Made by a program: the position numbers and the translations under genes. Shown here in pieces: positions 1 to 6,700 of a stretch of DNA of 9,195 nucleotides. Below the pieces are notes generated by a model. That model worked only from the letters and a program-made list of their open reading frames with translations, was not told the origin of the DNA and made no database searches. Each line of letters starts with the position of its first letter. Positions within the stretch are counted from its first letter, which is position 1. This DNA is from Bacteroidia bacterium (GTDB lineage Bacteria; Bacteroidota; Bacteroidia; Bacteroidales; UBA12481), in the NCBI GenBank assembly GCA_026391235.1, contig JAPLDV010000877.1, forward strand, positions 1 to 9,195, written 5' to 3'.

Positions 1-284
1 TTGAAGTCGATCAGGATCCGCTCGGCAAACCTGGATATCGTGTAGCCAAAAAGGGCGATCTGGAAATCTGGAAGCGTGAACTTGAGGATGGTTCAATTGC
101 AGCAGGCCTGTTTAACCGAGGTGAATCGCCGGCCATGGTGACCGCCACCTGGTCGGATCTGGGCTTGACGGGAAAGCTGAAAGTGCGCGATCTGTGGAGG
201 CAGAAAGATCTTGGAAAATATACCATCCAGTATTCCGAACAGGTTGGACGGCATGGTGTGGTTATGGTGAAAATAACGAAATAG
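1..284 (+). CDS. GH27 alpha-galactosidase-like glycoside hydrolase, C-terminal fragment
   Basis: This is the 3' end of a gene that begins before the window; reading frame 3 is open from base 3 to the TAG at 282-284, giving 93 residues. The fragment starts EVDQDPLGKPGYRV, which resembles the (N)QDPLG motif at the end of the TIM barrel in family GH27 alpha-galactosidases. A beta-sandwich C-terminal domain follows, with typical landmarks: LEIWKRELEDGS, GLFNRGE, a TWSDLGL segment, VRDLWRQKDLG, and a final HGVVMVKI strand. GH27 enzymes hydrolyse terminal alpha-D-galactosyl (sometimes N-acetylgalactosaminyl) residues, usually in the periplasm or at the cell surface of Bacteroidota. The catalytic aspartates lie outside the window, so activity and exact specificity cannot be judged. 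The next gene on the strand is a phosphodiester glycosidase 89 bp downstream, which fits a glycan-degradation context. The family call is from recalled motifs. Confidence 0.85.
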   Translation, partial: EVDQDPLGKPGYRVAKKGDLEIWKRELEDGSIAAGLFNRGESPAMVTATWSDLGLTGKLKVRDLWRQKDLGKYTIQYSEQVGRHGVVMVKITK

Positions 285-354
285 GTATCGGGTATCGGGT
301 ATCGGGTATCGGGTATCGGGTATCAGGTATCGGGTATCAGGTATCGGGTATCAG
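285..354 (+). repeat. Heptanucleotide tandem repeat, 10 copies of GTATCRG
   Basis: Ten head-to-tail copies of a 7-bp unit begin immediately after the stop codon of the GH27 gene. Copies 1-5, 7 and 9 read GTATCGG; copies 6, 8 and 10 read GTATCAG, so the last part alternates between the two variants. The array is perfect in length, with no insertion or deletion. Seven is not a multiple of three and no forward frame contains a stop, so the array is open in all forward frames and encodes cyclic versions of V-S-G-I-G-Y-R. This falsely joins the upstream region to the next gene. Such arrays expand and contract by strand slippage. Whether it has a regulatory or transcript-end role cannot be told from sequence. 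Confidence 0.97.
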
Positions 355-373
355 GTTTAAAGACGAACATCAA

Positions 374-1231
374 GTGCGACTTAGTTTCAAATATCTGATT
401 GTCATATCGTATTGGGCTGTCGGGTTGACTGCAGTATCCCAGGATACTCTCGACCTGTATCCGGTTCAAAAAGGTTCGCTGGTTTGCTGGACGGAAACCC
501 GCGCAGCACCGAGGCCATTAAAGATCTATTACCTCAGGCTGGATCTGTCATGCCCAGATCTCGAAGTTGTCACGATGACCGGTGCAGATCCGGATGGAAA
601 TGTTCCCGCTGAAAGTACACTGACACTTCCGGGGGACCTGGTTTCCTCTTTTCGGGCCATGGCTGCCATTAATGCCAACGCGTTTGCAGGATTGCCGGGG
701 ACGGAAAATGACAACAAAGGATGGTACCTCGACAGGCCTGTTATGGTTCTCGGAATGGCGGTCACTGATGGCAGGGTAATCAGCCGCAAAGAAAACGGGA
801 GAATAACATTCTGGATCGATTCGGAGAAACATCCGCACATCGGGGAACCCAAACCCGGGGATAGTATCAGGCAGGCAGTTTCCGACTGGTCGAGCCCGTT
901 GATACTGAACGGCAGGATCATTCCGGATTCAACCTTTACCACTTTGCATCCCCGCTCGGCATTAGGATTCGATGATTCCGGAAAATGGCTCCTGCTGGTT
1001 GTTGTTGATGGCCGTCAGCCAGGTTTCAGCGAAGGAATCAATTTATACGAACTTGCCGCGCTGTTCAATTCGAAAGGGTGTACCCAATCCATCAACCTCG
1101 ACGGTGGCGGAAGCAGCATCATGCTGATTCGTAAACCAAACCGGAAAATTGAAACCGTAAACAGTCCGTCAGGAATACTCCACCGGCCGGTGCCGGTTAT
1201 GCTTGGAATAAGAAAAATTATAGTCCGCTGA
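374..1231 (+). CDS. Secreted phosphodiester glycosidase family protein (NAGPA/DUF2233)
   Basis: A 285-residue protein with the signature of the NAGPA domain, the catalytic fold of N-acetylglucosamine-1-phosphodiester alpha-N-acetylglucosaminidase; bacterial members cleave sugar phosphodiesters in envelope glycans or exopolysaccharides. Visible motifs, in order: INANAFAG from about residue 99 (the family's NxxFF-like region), a SPLILNGRI segment, PRSALGFDDSGKWLLLVVVDGRQPG, LYELAALFNSKGC, and the hallmark INLDGGGSS at about 240-248, followed by SGILHRPVPVMLGI near the end. The GTG at 374 is my preferred start because it gives a basic n-region (VRLSFK), a hydrophobic stretch and a likely cleavage after AVSQ. 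The open frame continues upstream to 194, but only by reading through the heptamer array and the GH27 end in another frame. No Shine-Dalgarno sequence is visible, as is usual in Bacteroidota. The substrate is unknown; location beside a GH27 gene suggests a shared glycan target. Confidence 0.85.
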   Translation: MRLSFKYLIVISYWAVGLTAVSQDTLDLYPVQKGSLVCWTETRAAPRPLKIYYLRLDLSCPDLEVVTMTGADPDGNVPAESTLTLPGDLVSSFRAMAAINANAFAGLPGTENDNKGWYLDRPVMVLGMAVTDGRVISRKENGRITFWIDSEKHPHIGEPKPGDSIRQAVSDWSSPLILNGRIIPDSTFTTLHPRSALGFDDSGKWLLLVVVDGRQPGFSEGINLYELAALFNSKGCTQSINLDGGGSSIMLIRKPNRKIETVNSPSGILHRPVPVMLGIRKIIVR

Positions 1232-1267
1232 GGTCGGACTTGCAAGTACTTGATTATCTGAGTATTG

Positions 1268-1489
1268 CTATTTTGCCATGAACTCGAACGCCTTAATGAC
1301 CATAAAAACCGGCCAAATTATGGCTTTCAGAAAACCAAGAACACCTGCCCAGAAAGTGGCAGCATGACCGATAAAATAAATAGCAGCCCCTATAAGCCCC
1401 AGACCGTAAACTGCTCCGGATGCTCCGCTATTTACCGGAACTTTTCTGTTCCTGCAGGGCTGCGCGTCAACGTTTTCTTCAGTATTCAT
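1268..1489 (-). CDS. Small two-helix membrane protein, 73 residues
   Basis: A 73-residue protein with a polar N-terminus (residues 1-21, MNTEEN then a basic RNRK stretch) followed by two hydrophobic segments, about 27-41 (VYGLGLIGAAIYFIG) and 46-68 (FWAGVLGFLKAIIWPVF...). These should form a short helical hairpin in the inner membrane. The segment VNSGASGAVYGLG before helix 1 looks constrained, and from memory similar short proteins occur in Bacteroidota, but no function is assigned. The ATG at 1487-1489 is chosen over the adjacent TTG at 1490-1492 because a perfect AGGAGG sits 5 bases upstream of the ATG. It follows the lipoprotein gene by 32 bp on the same strand, so it may be the last gene of that transcript. 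It converges with the phosphodiester glycosidase gene across 36 bp. Confidence 0.8.
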   Translation of the reverse strand: MNTEENVDAQPCRNRKVPVNSGASGAVYGLGLIGAAIYFIGHAATFWAGVLGFLKAIIWPVFMVIKAFEFMAK

Positions 1490-1494
1490 CAATT

Positions 1495-1500
1495 CCTCCT
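1495..1500 (-). promoter_or_regulatory. Consensus Shine-Dalgarno (AGGAGG) for the 73-residue gene
   Basis: On the minus strand AGGAGG is followed by AATTG and then ATG, a 5-base spacer. It decides the start codon in favour of the ATG rather than the in-frame TTG directly before it. It is notable because none of the other starts in this window carries a recognisable Shine-Dalgarno sequence. Confidence 0.75.
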
Positions 1501-1521
1501 ATTTAAATTAGTTACGAGATT

Positions 1522-2970
1522 TCACCGGATTGCGTCACAAATACCCTGACTAAACTCCACGTCAACCATGATGGTAACCAAAGTATCATCCGAACTTATT
1601 GACAGCGATTTCAGCCTGTAATCATCCAGTTGTTTATCAATAAGGAACTCTTCCACCTTGGCTGGATCTGTGGGTACGGTATAATTGTAATACTTGGCAT
1701 CGATATTTACCCTGAATTCATAATCGGTATCGGGTACCATCAGCAATTCGCAGATTCCTTCCTTAAACTCAAATGTGGTCCATGGATCGGATGATCCGCT
1801 TTTCCGGAATTCCCCGACAATGGTCAGCCCCATACCAACATTTGAATCCGGGCAACTGTACTGGGTAACGAACTTATAGGTTTTCAGATTGCTCCTGGGT
1901 GTGGCAACAAAGTCAGCCGCAGCATTACAGGGTGCCTGCAAGTTTACCGCAGCAGAAATGTTGTACTGCGCATCACCAAAGAGCTCCACTTTGATTGCAG
2001 GATTAGATCCGGGATAATAAACCGGCTCAATCAGGGTGCTTGAAGGGAAAGTGCAGGTGACCTGCCCCGACATGGTTGTCCCATCTGAAAACGTTATGAG
2101 GTAGTCAAAAAGGCCGGTCCCGGTTTCCCCGTCGGCCCGGTCAACATTGATAGTCAGTCCCTGTCCCTGATCACATTTGAGCATGCCGGATTTTAAAACC
2201 GTTGAATAAACATAATCCCCACTCTGCAGTCCGGCGTTTTTTGTTGGCAGGGCCGGGGGCACCAGGCTTGATGATCCGAGATAGTAAACTCCATAATCGG
2301 AGTATAAAACATTATCTTTCAGATTATCACAAACCAGGGTACCGTTTGCCAGGGTGGAATACAGATTGATGTAATCATAGGCAATTCCTGTAGGCAGACT
2401 GCTGATATCGCTTATAAAATGCAGCTGTGAGGAGTTCAGGGCCCCATTGTATTTTAAGTCATACGGCTCACCAAAAGCACCAAAGGTCATCGATTTACCT
2501 TCTATAATCCGGATCATTTTGATTGGCACGTTTTTTATTCCCTCCACGGTATAACTGACGAATTGAGGGGCAGATATGTACTTGCTGCTGATGGCGACGA
2601 TAGTCAGTTCCAGAGGATTGGCGCTATTGATCGCAATGTTTGGGTCATAACCAACCTCCAGAAAACCATTGCTGGTAGTATGTGATGGTAATTTATCCCC
2701 GGTAAAGGTAATGATATTGGCTGCATCAGGTCCCATAAACCGGACCTCAATCGATTCCTGATCAATAGGCTGCAGGGTTAGCATATCCATTAACCTTATG
2801 TCCAGTTTTGTTGTGATAAAATTCCGGTCCATAATAAATACGTTTACTTTATCGCCGGTCTTCTTGTCAATCAAAGGATCCTTGAACATGTCCCTGCATC
2901 CGGTCAGACAGGCAATCAGTATCATGGCGCCCGTGAGTGACACTATTCTGAAATATAGCTTTGAGTTCAT
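1522..2970 (-). CDS. Bacteroidota lipoprotein of unknown function, 482 residues
   Basis: A 482-residue predicted lipoprotein. The start ATG at 2968-2970 gives MNSKLYFR, a hydrophobic core, and a lipobox LTGC with the acylated cysteine at residue 25. The frame is open further upstream to a TTG at 3004-3006, but that would bury the signal peptide behind 12 extra residues. The mature protein begins CRDMFKDP and looks all-beta: short alternating strands, many Gly/Asn/Asp turns and no further membrane helix. The stretch of about 40-140, with alternating hydrophobic strands, could be an immunoglobulin-like or carboxypeptidase-regulatory-like sandwich. Seven cysteines are scattered through the mature region, including GICELL and a C-terminal GICDAIR. 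I recognise no catalytic motif and no SusD-like pattern. The gene follows the beta-barrel gene by 32 bp, so the two products may form an outer-membrane pair. The function is unknown; the lipoprotein call itself is strong. Confidence 0.85.
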   Translation of the reverse strand: MNSKLYFRIVSLTGAMILIACLTGCRDMFKDPLIDKKTGDKVNVFIMDRNFITTKLDIRLMDMLTLQPIDQESIEVRFMGPDAANIITFTGDKLPSHTTSNGFLEVGYDPNIAINSANPLELTIVAISSKYISAPQFVSYTVEGIKNVPIKMIRIIEGKSMTFGAFGEPYDLKYNGALNSSQLHFISDISSLPTGIAYDYINLYSTLANGTLVCDNLKDNVLYSDYGVYYLGSSSLVPPALPTKNAGLQSGDYVYSTVLKSGMLKCDQGQGLTINVDRADGETGTGLFDYLITFSDGTTMSGQVTCTFPSSTLIEPVYYPGSNPAIKVELFGDAQYNISAAVNLQAPCNAAADFVATPRSNLKTYKFVTQYSCPDSNVGMGLTIVGEFRKSGSSDPWTTFEFKEGICELLMVPDTDYEFRVNIDAKYYNYTVPTDPAKVEEFLIDKQLDDYRLKSLSISSDDTLVTIMVDVEFSQGICDAIR

Positions 2971-3002
2971 GTTGTTAAAATTTGAAAATTGAATGAAACG
3001 AA

Positions 3003-3692
3003 TCAAAAACTGACAATTTTATAAGAAAGCGAGAATTTAAGGACAGGGTATATACTGTATTGATTGATTTGCTTTTCCAGTTTTATTTCGTGTTTTTGAT
3101 CGGGATTGGAAGTTGGTGAAAGGAGCCCGTCAGATTTGATACTGATATCGGGTGCTCCCTGGTAAAAGCCGCCCAGTTCGAATGCGTATGCCACTTTTTT
3201 TTCCGTTCCTAACGTCCGGCCGAAGCCAACACCCAGATAAGGGGATACTTTCCAGGATGGATCTATCTGGTAATTAAAGGTCCCGATCCTTTCCTTCGGT
3301 ATCTGAATATCTCCGAATTGCATATTACTGGTGGCATGTCCGCCAATTTTGGTTCGAAAAAGGTTCCAACCGGCCCCGGCGGTAAAGAAAACATTATCAG
3401 CAACATGGTAACTATATAAAAGTGAAATGCTACCGGTTTTAAAAATAACATTAGCAGTATAATCCACGGATTCTTCAGTAAACGGGAAATTCGTTTTCAG
3501 TCCCAGTCTTTCGAATCCCAGGCGAACACTCATCTTATCAAAAAAATTATAAACTGCATCAACTCCAAGTCCGTTGGTGGAGGCTTTAAGAGCCAGCCCG
3601 ATACCGGGGGAAAAGGCTTTCTGCGCTAAAAGATCCGGTTGTCCAAAAAGAATAACCAGAAAAATCAGGGCAAATATTTTACGTGTCTTCAT
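3003..3692 (-). CDS. Outer-membrane beta-barrel protein, 229 residues
   Basis: A 229-residue protein with an N-terminal signal peptide (MKTRKIFALIFLVILF, ending near LLAQ at residues 21-24). A series of amphipathic beta-strands follows, such as GIGLALKAS, GVDAVYNFF, MSVRLGFERLG, GSISLLYSYHV, NVFFTAGAGWNLF, VSPYLGVGFGRTLG and YAFELGGFYQG. The last strand, LKFSLSYKIVSF, ends in a terminal phenylalanine, the classic signal read by the BAM assembly machinery. About eight to ten strands fit this length, so a small closed barrel is likely, but the exact family is not recognised. The start is ATG at 3690-3692; no Shine-Dalgarno sequence is visible. It sits 59 bp downstream of the giant activase gene and 32 bp upstream of the lipoprotein gene, on the same strand. 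The pairing with the lipoprotein suggests a joint envelope role, which is inference. Confidence 0.82.
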   Translation of the reverse strand: MKTRKIFALIFLVILFGQPDLLAQKAFSPGIGLALKASTNGLGVDAVYNFFDKMSVRLGFERLGLKTNFPFTEESVDYTANVIFKTGSISLLYSYHVADNVFFTAGAGWNLFRTKIGGHATSNMQFGDIQIPKERIGTFNYQIDPSWKVSPYLGVGFGRTLGTEKKVAYAFELGGFYQGAPDISIKSDGLLSPTSNPDQKHEIKLEKQINQYSIYPVLKFSLSYKIVSF

Positions 3693-3751
3693 GGGGCTAT
3701 TAAGTTACTTGTCGGTTTTTGTAATAATAAAAATAATTAAAATTCAGGAAA

Positions 3752-6700
3752 CTACCTAAACATTTCCATCTTATTCAGATTTTTCCGGGTACAATATTCC
3801 CTGGCCTGATGCATGAAGGCTTGCAGGCGGCTCTCTATGGATGAGTCTTCCTGCCCGTCATAAGCAAGATTCTCCCAGGGGATATGATCATGGTCGCGTT
3901 TGAATAAATCCGTTACGGAGGTATTCAATGTTCCCGGCATGCAGGTGAACGGCAGAATATTGACTACTCCTGAGATATATCCGTCTGCGAGAATTGATGT
4001 AGTACCGAGTGACAATGGCGGATCACCGTCATAATCATGGTGTATATATTTGTCGCAGTGGTCCAGCATTTCTTTAATCCTGATAATAGGACCCACAGGA
4101 GTCAGGTTCTGCACGGTATCCAGGAGGTTTTTCTCAAAGTGATGCTGCATGACTCCCTGAAATTTAGACCGGATAAACCCTTTTGTATTTTTCTTCCATT
4201 TGCTATCGCGGGTGTATCGGTAAGTTGAATAAGAGAGCCATTCGGCAATCGGGGCTATCAGAGTTTCGGCTCCAAGTTCCTCGAGTCTTCTAACGACGTT
4301 CGCGCTGCAAAAGGCATTGTCTCTCATGAAAATCTCACCCACAACGGCTATGATCGGTTTGCGCAGTCCGTTGGAATAGGGAATAGCCATGAATTCCCTG
4401 GTATATCTTCCGAGAACTGATTTGAGGGTTTTTCCTCCTTCTTCCAAGGATTTGACAATGGCCTGCAGTGCTTCCTGGTAAACCTTATCCGACTGGCCTT
4501 TGATCGATTCATAAGGCCGCCGTTGTTGCACGAGTTTCCGGATCAGATCGATTGCAACCATCCCTCTCCAGGCCGACAGCCTCCATTTTACCGGGTTGCC
4601 CGGGGCAATGCTCGTGTAATTATCTTCATTGCTGGGACGGATAATCATGGCATCACCATAGCCAAGGCGCTCGAAAATGATCTGCTGCAGTTTGTAATAG
4701 CCACCAAAGCGGCAAGGGCCGTTATGGTCGGGCATAAAGAAGGCCACTTCTCCCGGAATGATACCTGGTTCCATCAATTTCCGAAGAAAACTTCCGGTCG
4801 TGGCTAAAAGAGGAAAGCACTCCTGCCCGTTAGTATATTTTCGGGCAATGGCCAGGTCGGTATCATCCTGCATCGGCAGGAGTTCTGCTTTCATTCCAAT
4901 ACTCCGGCATGCCCCTACAAATGACCATACAACATCATTGGCGTAAGGGAAATACAAGGTCCGTTCGGTGATGGGTCGTATTCGGTCCTGTTTCGGCAAT
5001 TCATTGCTGATCCGGATTTGCTTCGATTTATGATAGCCCTCCAGGCTGTCGATAAATGCTTCGATCCGGGTGATCATGCCGGCATTGGCACTGTGTTCAT
5101 CAACTTCGAGGTGAAGGAATGGTTTTCCTTTCATTTCCCTCACCATGTAATGCTTCAGGAAAGAATCCGGACCGCACCGGAAGTTGCCGAGATAAACGGC
5201 GTTCAGCCTCTGGTCGCGGGCGATGATCCTCGATCCGGCCAGGATTTTCTGACCGCTGGGCCAGTACATCATCGGATAAAAATCGAAAATATTCTCCTCC
5301 TTCAGAGGCAGAAAATCGAGCGGTATAGCCAGGATATTCAGGTTTCGCAGCTTTTCCAAAAGGTTCAGGTTCAGCGCCGGGTCACTGGTATTATATGAAC
5401 GCCCGATGACTACAAAAACCTTCTTGTTTTCAGGAAGATTGGCCATTACCTCTTTACCCCGATCCTCCAACCGCTGCTCGAAACGGATCTGTGCTTCATC
5501 CGCCAATTTAACGGCATTCAGAATCCTGGATTTTGGGATGTTAAAAGTCCCTTTTGCAAACGCAATAATCTCGTCCTTGAAGGCTGTTTCGAAATATCTC
5601 AGGTGGAAAGTGGGAGTCAGCAGTTTATCCTTAAGCGGTGAATCGGCATAGGCAGCCTTGACCATGAACGGGTGCGACTGTATCCAGGGGCAATTGCAGT
5701 TGTTAGTCGGGTTGTCGTCCGATCCTTTAACATTCACTACAAATGGCAGAAAAACATAATCAACTCCCTTTCTCAACAGTTCATCCACATGCCCGTGCAT
5801 CATTTCGATTGGCAGACACGTTTCACAGGTCATCATCTCGAGCGACCGGGTAAGCGTTTTTTTATTGGATTCTTTGGAAAGCACCACATTAAATCCCATT
5901 TCCTCCAACAGGGTTCTCCAGAACGGAAAATTCTGGTAAAAGATGGTCAGTTCGCGTGGGATTCCGATAGAAATCTTTGCCGGATCCCGGGCCGGATTAT
6001 AATCATCCATCAGCATCCTTGTCCGTTCCTCAAACAGATTGGGGATATCCTGTCCCATTCCCTTACGATCCTCTGCTTCATAGCGGTCGCAGATACCTCC
6101 GAAGAAGAGCGGTTTTTCGCCCTCGATCCGCACCGCATGGATCTCACAATGATTTGCGCAATGCTGGCACACAAAGGTATCAGTGGCGTAGGCCACCTCG
6201 CTGACATGGAACCCCTTGAACCTGGATTGCTGACCGGGAGCCATGCTGTCGCGTGCGAGCATGGCCGCCCCAATGGCTCCGGTTATGTCAAAATGCGGCG
6301 GTACATGAATCTCCTTACCCGTAACCTGTTCAAATGCAGATACTACGGCTCTGTTATTGGTGACCCCTCCCTGGTAATAGATCCGGTTTCCGACCGGTTT
6401 ATCACCAACAACCCGGTTCAGATAATTCAATACCGTTGAGTAGGCAAGACCGGCGACCAGGTTCTCTTTTTCTTCCCCTTTCTGCTGGCACGAATTCAGA
6501 TCGCTCTCCATAAAAACGGTGCATCTTTCACCCAGTTTCGACGGTGCCGAAGATTCAAACGCCAGTTTTTCAAATTCTTTTACAATATTGATATCCAGCC
6601 GTTCAGCCTGTTCTTCAAGAAAAGATCCGGTTCCGGCAGCGCACACCTTATTCATCTCGAAATCAACGATCACTCCATTTTCTATCCGGATATATTTTGA

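Noticed and set aside
194..373. Upstream extension of the phosphodiester glycosidase frame to an ATG at 194
   Set aside because: It overlaps the GH27 reading frame and passes through the heptamer array, which is open in every forward frame; the GTG at 374 gives a proper signal peptide.
529..942. Minus-strand open frame of 137 codons
   Set aside because: Antisense to the phosphodiester glycosidase, whose family motifs are clear in this span.
1232..1267. Bidirectional terminator in the convergent gap
   Set aside because: The only symmetry is the 10-bp palindrome CAAGTACTTG, which leaves no loop and has no adjacent T-run.
2971..3006. TTG start for the lipoprotein overlapping the barrel gene stop
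   Set aside because: It would place 12 polar and aromatic residues ahead of a clean lipoprotein signal; the ATG at 2968-2970 is better.
3693..3751. Separate promoter for the beta-barrel gene in the A/T-rich 59-bp spacer
   Set aside because: No TAnnTTTG-like element is present; the A/T richness alone is not enough to support a promoter.
5018..5398. Plus-strand open frame of 126 codons
   Set aside because: Antisense to the HgdB-like region of the activase, with no motif or start signal.
5672..6439. Plus-strand open frame of 255 codons
   Set aside because: It lies wholly antisense to the conserved activase gene, has no recognisable domain, and its composition is that expected from a shadow frame.
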